A stretch of DNA of 56,835 nt. Source: Candidatus Pelagibacter sp. (GTDB taxonomy: Bacteria; Pseudomonadota; Alphaproteobacteria; Pelagibacterales; Pelagibacteraceae). The position numbers and the translations under genes are program-made. Below, one piece after another: positions 25,317 to 33,222 of this stretch (position 1 is its first letter; each line of letters opens with the position of its first letter). The notes under the pieces were generated by a model, which saw only the letters and a program-made list of their open reading frames with translations, was not told where the DNA came from and did no database searches. The stretch is taken from contig JAOJAE010000005.1 of assembly GCA_028227525.1 (NCBI GenBank), forward strand, positions 1 to 56,835. The letters run 5' to 3'.

Positions 25317-25319
25317 GAT

Positions 25320-26762
25320 CTATATTTTTAATCCCATATGTGTGTATTTTACATTCAAATAATCTTTAATTGCACCTGATCCACCTTCACGTCCATATCC
25401 AGTTTGCTTAATACCTCCAAAAGGTGCTTCAGCAAGCGCAACTACACCAGTGTTAACTGCAACACATCCAGACTCTAATTTTTCTGATCCAATATGAGCT
25501 TTGTCCATAGAGTTTGTGTATAGATAGCTACATAAACCAAGGTCGTTATCATTTGCTCTTTCAATAACTTCATCAAAAGTTTTAAATGTAAGAATGGGTA
25601 CCAATGGACCAAAAGGCTCTTCCTTCATGATAGTAAAGTTATCTTTAACATCATCAAATACAGTTGGTTCGTAATAATATCCTTTATTAAAACCAGAAGG
25701 TCTTTTTCCACCCATTAATACTTTTGCACCTTCACTTTTTGTTGTCTCTACTAATTTTTCTATTTCTTCTAATCTCTTAGCAGTACTTAAAGGGCCCAAC
25801 TCAACACCTTCATCCATACCATTACCTATTTTTAATTTTTTTGCTCTATCCATAAATGCACTTACAAACTCATCTTTTCTATTTTCCTGGATATAAAATC
25901 TGTTTGGAGAGATACAAACTTGACCGTTATTTCTGAATTTGCCAGTTATTGCTATGTCGGCAACTTTGTTCATATCTACATCTTCACAAACAATAAAGGG
26001 AGAGTGGCCACTTAGTTCCATTGTAACTCTTTGAACTTTATCAGCTGCTTTTTTTAAAATTATCTTACCAACTCTTGTAGAACCGGTGATTGATACTTTT
26101 TTAATAATATCAGACTCCATTAATTCATTTGATATTTCAGCAGGATCACCTGATAACAGACTTACAACTCCATCTGGCACACCAGCTTCTTTACAAATAT
26201 TAACTAATTCCATTACGGCACCAGGAGTAATTGTATCTGGTTTACAAATAACAGAACAACCCGCAGCTAAAGCAGTAGAAATTTTTCTTGATGCTAATAC
26301 TATTGGAAAATTCCATGGAACTAAAGCAGCAACAACACCTACTGGTTGATAGTAAACATGAACTCTAGTATCTGGAAATCTACTTTGTTGTGTTTCACCA
26401 TAAATTCTTTTTGTTTCTTCAGCGTTCCATTCAAAAATATCAGCTCCACCACCGACTTCTCCAACAGCTTCAGCAAGAGGTTTTCCAACTTCAAGAGTTA
26501 ACCATTTTGCTAGTACTTCTTTCTTTTCTCTCATTAAGTCAGCAATTTTTCTAAGAACATAAGATCTCTGCCAAGGTGCTGTATTTTTCCAAACCTCTAA
26601 ACCTTTTTCAGCAGACTTTAATGCTTTTTGTACTTCTACTGAGGATGCTTTTGATGCTTTTCCAATCACTTCTTCTGTTGCAGGATTGATTACATCGTAA
26701 GTTTCTTTTTTTTCAGCTTGTTGCCATTTACCATCAATGAATTGTCCAAATTTTTCGTACAT
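25320..26762 (-). CDS. NAD(P)-dependent aldehyde dehydrogenase (succinate-semialdehyde type)
   Basis: A 480-aa aldehyde dehydrogenase. The catalytic glutamate lies in VTMELSGHSPF (near residue 245), the nucleophile cysteine in NNGQVCISPNRF (near residue 279), and the VPWNFPI cofactor segment near residue 144. Overall it resembles succinate-semialdehyde or glycolaldehyde/lactaldehyde dehydrogenases. It is the first gene of a leftward two-gene operon with the HpaI-type aldolase, so its physiological substrate is probably the aldehyde released by that enzyme. It diverges from the iolD gene, sharing a promoter region that contains the 20-bp motif. Confidence 0.88.
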   Translation of the reverse strand: MYEKFGQFIDGKWQQAEKKETYDVINPATEEVIGKASKASSVEVQKALKSAEKGLEVWKNTAPWQRSYVLRKIADLMREKKEVLAKWLTLEVGKPLAEAVGEVGGGADIFEWNAEETKRIYGETQQSRFPDTRVHVYYQPVGVVAALVPWNFPIVLASRKISTALAAGCSVICKPDTITPGAVMELVNICKEAGVPDGVVSLLSGDPAEISNELMESDIIKKVSITGSTRVGKIILKKAADKVQRVTMELSGHSPFIVCEDVDMNKVADIAITGKFRNNGQVCISPNRFYIQENRKDEFVSAFMDRAKKLKIGNGMDEGVELGPLSTAKRLEEIEKLVETTKSEGAKVLMGGKRPSGFNKGYYYEPTVFDDVKDNFTIMKEEPFGPLVPILTFKTFDEVIERANDNDLGLCSYLYTNSMDKAHIGSEKLESGCVAVNTGVVALAEAPFGGIKQTGYGREGGSGAIKDYLNVKYTHMGLKI

Positions 26763-26802
26763 AATTTTTATTTTTAAGTTTACTTAATTAGGTTTTTTAA
26801 TT

Positions 26803-26834
26803 TATAAATATATTTATATATAAACACTATACAT
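26803..26834 (+). promoter_or_regulatory. Shared promoter motif, copy 2 (aldehyde dehydrogenase/iolD divergon)
   Basis: 26815-26834 reads TATATATAAACACTATACAT, matching TATATATAANNNCTATACAT at 22248-22229 (minus strand) and 47981-48000. It ends 20 bp before the iolD ATG, almost the same distance as copy 1 from the panE-like ATG. A perfect 16-bp palindrome, TATAAATATATTTATA (26803-26818), overlaps its left end. Co-regulation of the iolD operon with the panE-like operon is the simplest reading. Confidence 0.6.
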
Positions 26835-26854
26835 ATTAAAAAATAAACATATTT

Positions 26855-28699
26855 ATGAAAAAAATTACTCTCACTTGTGCACATGCAATTGTAAAATATT
26901 TAATTGCTCAAAAAATATTAATTAATGGCAAAAAAGAACCTTTGTTTCCAGGTGTGTTTGGAATTTTTGGACATGGCAATGTAGCGTGTTTAGGTCAAGC
27001 ATTAGAGGAAAATCAAAAAGAGCTTCCTACTTATAGAGGACACCATGAACAGAACATGGCTCTTACAGGTATTGGTTATGCAAGAGCAAAGAGAAGGCAG
27101 CAAATTTTTGTAGCAACATCATCAGTTGGACCAGGGGCAACAAACATGGTTACAGCTGCAGCCGTTGCAATGAGTAACAGATTACCTATTTTATTTTTAC
27201 CAGGAGATACATATGCAAATAGAATGCCTGATCCAGTACTTCAACAAGTAGAACATTTTAATAATCCAGGAATAACTGCTAATGATGCTTTTAAACCTGT
27301 AACTAGATATTTTGATCGCATCACTAGACCCGAGCAAATTATTCAATCATTTCCAGCAGCAGTTCAAACAATGTTAGATCCTGCAGATTGTGGACCAGCC
27401 TGCATTGCATTAAGTCAAGATATTCAAGGACAAACATTTGATTATCCAGAAGAATTTTTCAAAGAAAAGATTCATGCAATTAGAAGACCAAGACCTGATG
27501 AATTTCAAATAAAAGAGGCTGCAGAAAAAATTAAATCTTCAAAAAATCCAATAATTATATCTGGTGGAGGAGTTTTTTACTCTGATGCTATGGAAGAATT
27601 AAGTAAATTTGCGGTTAAACACAATATACCAGTTACACAAACTGTGATGGGATATTCTACAATGAAAAGAGACCACTCACATTATGCTGGTCAAATAGGT
27701 GGGTTAGGTGGAAAAAATACTAATTCATTAGCTAAACAAACAGATCTAGCTATTGCAGTTGGTACTAAACTTGCAGACTTCACCACTGGGTCTTGGGCTA
27801 ATTTTGAAAACGAAAATTTTAAACTTGTTTCAATTAATGTCTCAAGATTTGATGCTAATAAGCATTTGGCTCAAGCAGTAGTAGGTGATGCAAAAGTTTC
27901 ATTAGATGAACTTTCACAAGCATTAGGTGATTGGAAAGCTGGTGAGGAGTGGAATAAAAAATCTCAAGCAGAGTTAAAAGCGTGGAATGAACATGTGGAT
28001 AAAGAGAGCGCCCCTTCAAATCAAGAGGTACCAAGTTATGTTCAAGTAGTTGGTGCCGTTTACAAGAATTCTGATCCATCAGATATTGCAGTTACTGCAG
28101 CAGGAGGTTTGGTTGGTGAAGTTATTCAAGTTTGGAGACCACGAGAATTAAATACTCATGAAACTGAATGGGGATTTAGTTGTATGAGTTATGAAATATC
28201 AGGAGCCTTAGGAATAAAAATGGCAAACCCTGACAAAGAAGTTATTTCTTTTGTTGGGGATGGGTCTTATCTTTTAAATAATACAGATATTTATTCTTCA
28301 GTAATCACTAATAATAAGCTTATTATAATTGTTTGTGATAATGGCGGATTTGCTGTGATCAATAGACTGCAATTATTCAAAGGTGGAAATGAATATAATA
28401 ATTTATTAAAGAGCTCAAATACCCCGGGTCTGGTAGATGTAGATTTTGCAAAACATGCAGAAAGTATGGGGGCAAAATCAGAGCATGTTAATTCAATATC
28501 AGATCTTGAAGAAGCATTTAAGAGGGCAAAAAAATCAGATGTTACTTATGTAATTTCTATTAAAACTCATGCCTACCAATGGTTAGAGGGTTCTGCATTT
28601 TGGGATAGCCCGACATTAGAAATTCCAACCACTAAAGAAAATAAAGAAGCTATAAAACTACATAAAGAAGGAAAAAATAAACAAAGACAAGGTGTTTAA
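26855..28699 (+). CDS. iolD: 3D-(3,5/4)-trihydroxycyclohexane-1,2-dione hydrolase IolD
   Basis: A 614-aa thiamine-diphosphate enzyme that opens the ring of the dione made by IolE, giving 5-deoxyglucuronate. Family features are the opening PGVFGIFGHGNVACLGQALE, the catalytic glutamate region YRGHHEQNMAL near residue 66, and the ThDP/Mg motif GDGSYLLNNTDIYSS near residue 468. Length is typical for IolD and longer than acetolactate synthase. It is followed by a Gfo/Idh oxidoreductase and an SDR in one operon. The divergent aldolase/aldehyde dehydrogenase pair and the absence of iolB, iolC and iolJ mean its product might enter a different route here, or those genes are elsewhere. Confidence 0.9.
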   Translation: MKKITLTCAHAIVKYLIAQKILINGKKEPLFPGVFGIFGHGNVACLGQALEENQKELPTYRGHHEQNMALTGIGYARAKRRQQIFVATSSVGPGATNMVTAAAVAMSNRLPILFLPGDTYANRMPDPVLQQVEHFNNPGITANDAFKPVTRYFDRITRPEQIIQSFPAAVQTMLDPADCGPACIALSQDIQGQTFDYPEEFFKEKIHAIRRPRPDEFQIKEAAEKIKSSKNPIIISGGGVFYSDAMEELSKFAVKHNIPVTQTVMGYSTMKRDHSHYAGQIGGLGGKNTNSLAKQTDLAIAVGTKLADFTTGSWANFENENFKLVSINVSRFDANKHLAQAVVGDAKVSLDELSQALGDWKAGEEWNKKSQAELKAWNEHVDKESAPSNQEVPSYVQVVGAVYKNSDPSDIAVTAAGGLVGEVIQVWRPRELNTHETEWGFSCMSYEISGALGIKMANPDKEVISFVGDGSYLLNNTDIYSSVITNNKLIIIVCDNGGFAVINRLQLFKGGNEYNNLLKSSNTPGLVDVDFAKHAESMGAKSEHVNSISDLEEAFKRAKKSDVTYVISIKTHAYQWLEGSAFWDSPTLEIPTTKENKEAIKLHKEGKNKQRQGV

Positions 28700-28705
28700 T
28701 TCTTT

Positions 28706-29863
28706 ATGAATAAAATTTTTAAAGTAGGCCTAATTGGTTGTGGTCATATTTCTGAAACATATTTTAGAGCAGAAAAATATTTCAATAATATAAAAATTAT
28801 TAAGTGTGCGGATATAAGTTTCAATAATGCACTTAAATGTGCAAAAACTTATAAGATACAAGCCGTAACTGTTAATGAACTTTTAAAAGATAAAGAAATT
28901 GAGATTATTCTTAACTTAACCATTCCTAAAGCTCACTATCAAGTTGCAAAACAAGCATTAGTTAATGGAAAACATGTTTACTCTGAAAAACCATTAGCAA
29001 TTAATTTTAAAGATGGAAAAGATCTTCTTAAAATAGCAAAAAAGAAAAAACTCTATATTGGAAATGCGCCTGATACTTTTTTGGGAGGAGGCATTCAAAA
29101 ATCAAAAGAGCTAGTTGATAAAAAAATTATAGGTAAAATTAATTTAGGTAATGCAATTTTTGCTTTTCCTGGAGTTCAATCTTATCACCCAAATCCTGAA
29201 CCTTGGTTTGCTAAGAAAGAGGGTGGCCCAGTCATTGATATGGGTCCATATTATTTAACTGCTTTAGTTAATTTATTGGGTCCAGCAAAAAAAGTTACAG
29301 GAAGTATTGTAAATGGAGTTAAGAGAAGAACTATTGGGATAGGACCAAGAAAAAATAAAACATTTAAAGTTGAATGTCCAACAACATATTTATCAACAAT
29401 TACATTTGATAATGGAACAATTATCAGACTAACTCTTTCTTTTGATGTGATAGCTCACCAAAGAAATCATATAGAGCTTTATGGTGACAAAGGTTCGATG
29501 ATAGTTCCAGACCCAAATATGTTTGGTGGTTCAGTTTATCTATGCAAAAATTTAGGTGACCCATGGAAAGAATACAAAACTGATAAAATGCCATTAGGAA
29601 AAATTAATATTAGATCACAAAGTTCTAGAGCGAATGAGTCTCCTACAAACGCTAATTATAGAGGAGTTGGTTTAGCAGAAATGGCTTATTCAATAGAGAA
29701 TAAGAAAATCAATAAATGTAATGGAGAACTTTCATTGCATGTTTTAGATATTATTCAATCAACCATGAAAGCTTGTAAAACTAATAAGCCGCAAGCAATT
29801 AAAACAAGCTGTAAAAAACCAAGCTCATTTACTTTGAAAGAAATAAAAAAAATACTAAAGTAG
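28706..29863 (+). CDS. Gfo/Idh/MocA family oxidoreductase
   Basis: A 385-aa sugar/cyclitol dehydrogenase-like protein with Rossmann motif LIGCGHISETYF at residue 9, the YSEKPLA catalytic-lysine motif near residue 94, and GGPVIDMGPYYLTAL near residue 173, where the family usually has Asp and His. Here the pattern is DMGPYY, so the common catalytic histidine appears to be replaced. It follows iolD by 6 bp and precedes an SDR gene by 15 bp, so the three form one operon. It may supply the oxidised substrate for IolD or act on a methylated inositol; the sequence does not decide. Confidence 0.78.
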   Translation: MNKIFKVGLIGCGHISETYFRAEKYFNNIKIIKCADISFNNALKCAKTYKIQAVTVNELLKDKEIEIILNLTIPKAHYQVAKQALVNGKHVYSEKPLAINFKDGKDLLKIAKKKKLYIGNAPDTFLGGGIQKSKELVDKKIIGKINLGNAIFAFPGVQSYHPNPEPWFAKKEGGPVIDMGPYYLTALVNLLGPAKKVTGSIVNGVKRRTIGIGPRKNKTFKVECPTTYLSTITFDNGTIIRLTLSFDVIAHQRNHIELYGDKGSMIVPDPNMFGGSVYLCKNLGDPWKEYKTDKMPLGKINIRSQSSRANESPTNANYRGVGLAEMAYSIENKKINKCNGELSLHVLDIIQSTMKACKTNKPQAIKTSCKKPSSFTLKEIKKILK

Positions 29864-29878
29864 TATAAATATTTGTTT

Positions 29879-30640
29879 ATGAAGGTTCAGTACTTTGACT
29901 TGAAGAATAAACGTGCTTTAATTTCAGGCGGTGCCTCTGGTATAGGATCTTCAATAGTAGAACATTTGTGTGAACAGGGCGTAGAGGTTTATTTTTTTGA
30001 TATAGATAAAAAAGAAGCTCAAAAATTAATTTCAAAAATTAAAAAGAAAAAACAAACAATACCCACTTTTCTATTCTGTAATATTAAAAACATAAAAAAA
30101 TATATAAATTTAATTCAAGGTATTATTAAAAAGAAAGGCCCAATTGATATTTTGATAAACAATGCCTCAAATGATCAAAGACATACCCTTGAGGAAATTA
30201 CAGAAAAATACTGGGACGAAAGAATGTCAATAAATTTAAAGCACTATTTATTCGCTATTCAAGCAGTTAAAAAAAGTATGATTAAAAACAAAGGTGGATC
30301 AATAATAAATTTAGGTTCAGTTAGTTGGATAAGAGGTGCGGTTATGTTTCCAGCTTATAGTACAGCAAAAGCAGCAATTTATGGTTTAACTAAATCTTTA
30401 GCTAGAGATTTAGGACAACATAATATTAGAATAAACTCTATAGCACCTGGATCAGTTGCAACTAAGAGACAGTCAAAATTATGGCTAAATTCTAGATTTA
30501 AAAAAGAAATTTTAGATAATCAGTGTCTTAAAAAACAAATATTACCTGAGGATATCTCAAGAATGGTTTTATACTTAGCATCAGATGTTTCATCTGGATG
30601 TACTAAACAAAATTTTACGGTAGATGCTGGTTTAGTTTAA
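29879..30640 (+). CDS. SDR family oxidoreductase (paralogue of the one at 39948)
   Basis: A 253-aa short-chain dehydrogenase with cofactor motif SGGASGIGSS near residue 15, NNASN near residue 91, and catalytic Ser/Tyr-x-x-x-Lys in LGSVSW and YSTAKAA. The ATG at 29879 (MKVQYFDLKNKR) matches the start of the close paralogue at 39948 and is preferred over a TTG six bases upstream. The two paralogues align end to end, including the ending with DNQCLK/KNQCLK and SSGCT. It terminates the iolD operon and converges on the pdxA-family gene with a 3-bp gap. Probably a sugar C1 or ring-hydroxyl dehydrogenase. Confidence 0.8.
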   Translation: MKVQYFDLKNKRALISGGASGIGSSIVEHLCEQGVEVYFFDIDKKEAQKLISKIKKKKQTIPTFLFCNIKNIKKYINLIQGIIKKKGPIDILINNASNDQRHTLEEITEKYWDERMSINLKHYLFAIQAVKKSMIKNKGGSIINLGSVSWIRGAVMFPAYSTAKAAIYGLTKSLARDLGQHNIRINSIAPGSVATKRQSKLWLNSRFKKEILDNQCLKKQILPEDISRMVLYLASDVSSGCTKQNFTVDAGLV

Positions 30641-30643
30641 AAC

Positions 30644-31645
30644 TTAGATTAATTTCTTTTTATTTTCAGCCATTGATAATGCAATTTTAAACGAATTTAA
30701 AATTGGAGTTAAATTAGCTTCATTTTTCCCAGCAATTGCAAATGCAGATCCATGTGCAGTTGTTGTAACAGGAACAGTTAATCCACCTTGAACAGTAACT
30801 CCTCTATCAAAACCAAATGCTTTAAGTCCAGATTGAAGTGCATCATGGTACATGCCAACCATACAATCATGGTTTTTATTTTTATAAGCAACAACAAAAG
30901 AAGTATCGCAAGGTAACGGTCCATCCGTATTAAATCCAAGTTTTTTTGCCTCTTCTATAGCTGGAATAATTTCATCTTTTTCTTCAGTACCAAATTCTGC
31001 ATGTGGGTTAAGAGCTTGAACTGCTATTCTAGGATTTTTTACACCGTTTAATTCCATAACCTCATTGATTAATTTAATAGGCTTTAAGATATTTTCTTTT
31101 GTAATTTGCTGAGCAACTTCTTTAATTGGAATATGAGACGTTACTCTTGCAGTCCAAAAATTATCTATAACATTAAACTCGCAACAAAAACTTTTTACAT
31201 CTAATTTTTCAGCCATTAATTGTAATTCATCTGAATGAGTATTTCCTCCAAGTTTTAAACTTGTCTTATTCATTGGTGCAAAATTAATTGCATCAATTTT
31301 TTTTTCTTTAGCAAGATTTAGTGCTAAATTTAAAGCTTCCAAAACACTTTCGCCCGATTCTTTTGAAGGTTCTGCTATTTTATAATTATGATTTTTTCCT
31401 TTTGAAATATCTAATAAAAATCTGTTTGATTTATTAAAATCAATTTGGTCAAAATCTTCTACGATTTCAAGTTGATGAGAGTTACCAGTTACATTATTTC
31501 CACTCTCAAGAATTTGTTTTTCACCAATCACAACAATATTTGCTTTATTAGTAATTTCTTCTTTTAACAGCTTTGAAATAAGTTCAGGTCCTATTCCTGC
31601 TGGGTCACCAAGTAGAAGAGCAATGTTAGCTTTTGTTTGTGTCAT
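30644..31645 (-). CDS. PdxA family 4-phospho-hydroxyacid dehydrogenase
   Basis: A 333-aa member of the PdxA family. The opening LLLGDPAGIGPELISK is diagnostic, and the three metal-binding histidines are in NTHSDELQLMAEKL, RVTSHIPIKEV and GMYHDALQSGLKAF. PdxA itself makes the pyridoxine precursor from 4-phospho-threonine. Catabolic relatives (PdxA2) oxidise 4-phospho-D-erythronate or -threonate. The divergent TTT transporter and the surrounding sugar-acid genes favour a catabolic role, but the partner four-carbon sugar-acid kinase (DUF1537) is not in the window. A biosynthetic role therefore remains possible. Confidence 0.85.
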   Translation of the reverse strand: MTQTKANIALLLGDPAGIGPELISKLLKEEITNKANIVVIGEKQILESGNNVTGNSHQLEIVEDFDQIDFNKSNRFLLDISKGKNHNYKIAEPSKESGESVLEALNLALNLAKEKKIDAINFAPMNKTSLKLGGNTHSDELQLMAEKLDVKSFCCEFNVIDNFWTARVTSHIPIKEVAQQITKENILKPIKLINEVMELNGVKNPRIAVQALNPHAEFGTEEKDEIIPAIEEAKKLGFNTDGPLPCDTSFVVAYKNKNHDCMVGMYHDALQSGLKAFGFDRGVTVQGGLTVPVTTTAHGSAFAIAGKNEANLTPILNSFKIALSMAENKKKLI

Positions 31646-31716
31646 TTTTTTTACTTTACGTCTTGTATCAGATTATGTTTATATAATTAATTATAAATTA
31701 ACTAAAGAGGGAAATA

Positions 31717-32688
31717 ATGAAAAAAAGTTTTAAACTTTTCTTAGCTGCTGCATTTCTAGTGACTGAATTTTTTGTTATAGCGCTACCTATGCTTACGACT
31801 TCTGCTAGAGCAGATGGTGCTATACAGGCAATCACTCATGCTGGTTTTGGTGGTGGTACTGACGTAACTACTAGAATGATGCTTTTAAGAGCTCGAAGAG
31901 TTCTTAAACAAGACATGCAACTAGTTAATAAAAAAGGTGGTGGTGGAGCTGTATCTATGGACTACATGATGAGCTTACCTGCTGATGGTCAACACACGTT
32001 AACTTGGACAACTGGTCATGCTGTATCAATGGCATTAGGTAAAACTAAAGTTAAAATTAGTGACATGCAACCACTTGCAAGAGGAACTGATGATCCTCAA
32101 TTATTTGTTGTAAATTGTAAAGCTGACATCAAAGACGCTAAAAAATTTATTAGTGTTCAAAAATCAAAATCACTTAAATATGGAACAACTCATGTTGGTG
32201 GAATTGATGACGTTAGTGCAATTGCATTTACAAAAAAAGGTGGATTAAAAGATCCAACTATTGTTGCTTATAAAGGTGTAGCTCCAATTAAAACTAACCT
32301 AATCAAAGGAGATATTGATGTGGGTGTTTTAAATTTAGGGGAAGCATTAACGGAAATAAATGATGGAACGCTTTGTGTTTCTGTTGTTTTAGCAAATAAT
32401 AGAATGGCTAAAATTGGAGACTCTCCAACAGCTAAAGAATTAGGAATACCTGTTTCTTTATCTACTGTTAGAGGTTTCGTAACTAAAAAAGGAGCTCCAG
32501 CTGAAAGAGTTAAAGAGTTAGAAGCTGGAATGATGAAAGCAATGAGCCACAACTACTATAAAAATTTCTTAACAGAAATTGGTTTAGATGACACTAGTGT
32601 TGTTGGTGCAGATGAATGGGGTAAGCAAATGGAAGAAATGCTTACTGAAATGACTGCACAGCTTAAAGCTTTAGGTTACATTAAGTAA
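31717..32688 (+). CDS. tctC: TTT transporter periplasmic binding protein TctC
   Basis: A 323-aa periplasmic receptor of the Bug/TctC family from a tripartite tricarboxylate-type transporter. The signal sequence is long: a charged start (MKKSFKLF), then hydrophobic residues to about residue 33 (SARADG). The AITHAGFGGGTDVTTRMM stretch near residue 38 is the ligand-loop region. A strong ribosome-binding site (GAGGGA) precedes the ATG. It is the first gene of tctC-tctB-tctA, with a strong terminator hairpin between it and tctA. Members bind citrate and other (di)carboxylates or sugar acids; the ligand is unknown here. Confidence 0.88.
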   Translation: MKKSFKLFLAAAFLVTEFFVIALPMLTTSARADGAIQAITHAGFGGGTDVTTRMMLLRARRVLKQDMQLVNKKGGGGAVSMDYMMSLPADGQHTLTWTTGHAVSMALGKTKVKISDMQPLARGTDDPQLFVVNCKADIKDAKKFISVQKSKSLKYGTTHVGGIDDVSAIAFTKKGGLKDPTIVAYKGVAPIKTNLIKGDIDVGVLNLGEALTEINDGTLCVSVVLANNRMAKIGDSPTAKELGIPVSLSTVRGFVTKKGAPAERVKELEAGMMKAMSHNYYKNFLTEIGLDDTSVVGADEWGKQMEEMLTEMTAQLKALGYIK

Positions 32689-32712
32689 TTATAAAGATAG
32701 TACATTTAGTTT

Positions 32713-33222
32713 ATGAACAATGTACGAAAACAAAAAAGGGCAAACAAAAGTTTGCCCTTTTTTTTTAAAGATGAATTTAAAGTTTCATTTATAATTATTT
32801 TTATTTCAACTATTTTACTAATAACTACTTTTTCTTTTGATATTGTTCCTCCAATTTTAAATAGAGGAATTCAACCTGCAACTTTTCCTAAAGCACTATT
32901 AGTTTTGATAATTAGCTTAACTTTTGTTGTATATTTTCTATCAACTAAAAAACCTTGGAAAGTAGAAAAAAAATTACCAAAAACTTTTTATTTGACCTTA
33001 ACAGGATTCTTATTATTCGTTTTAATTTCAAAAATTTTAGACTTCTTTTTAGCGATTTCAATATTATCAATTTTCGTTTCATATTGCTGGGGTGAGAGAA
33101 GAATTTTTTATTTATTATTAGTAAGTATAATTTTTCCAATAATTGTGTTTATTTTTTTTGAGACAATTTTAGGTTTAAGATTCCCTCCGGGTATAATCAC
33201 TAATATTTATTATCAGGTATAA
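32713..33222 (+). CDS. tctB: TTT transporter small membrane protein TctB
   Basis: A 169-aa protein with four hydrophobic helices, matching the small subunit TctB in size and position. The only canonical in-frame start is the ATG at 32713, because no ATG, GTG or TTG occurs before the first membrane helix. Consequently codons 7-18 (QKRANKSLPFFF) are encoded by a complete Rho-independent terminator (32732-32766). Translation of the leader could therefore influence termination. Its stop is immediately followed by the tctA ATG. Sequence conservation in TctB is low; the call relies on topology and neighbours. Confidence 0.75.
   Translation: MNNVRKQKRANKSLPFFFKDEFKVSFIIIFISTILLITTFSFDIVPPILNRGIQPATFPKALLVLIISLTFVVYFLSTKKPWKVEKKLPKTFYLTLTGFLLFVLISKILDFFLAISILSIFVSYCWGERRIFYLLLVSIIFPIIVFIFFETILGLRFPPGIITNIYYQV
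32732..32766 (+). terminator. Rho-independent terminator embedded in the tctB 5' coding region
   Basis: AAAAAAGGGCAAAC (32732-32745) pairs with GTTTGCCCTTTTTT (32750-32763) around an AAAA loop and runs into a nine-T tract (32758-32766). It is the strongest terminator in the window, 44 bp after tctC, and it lies within tctB codons 7-18. This suggests controlled readthrough that keeps the binding protein in excess over the membrane subunits. Confidence 0.9.
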
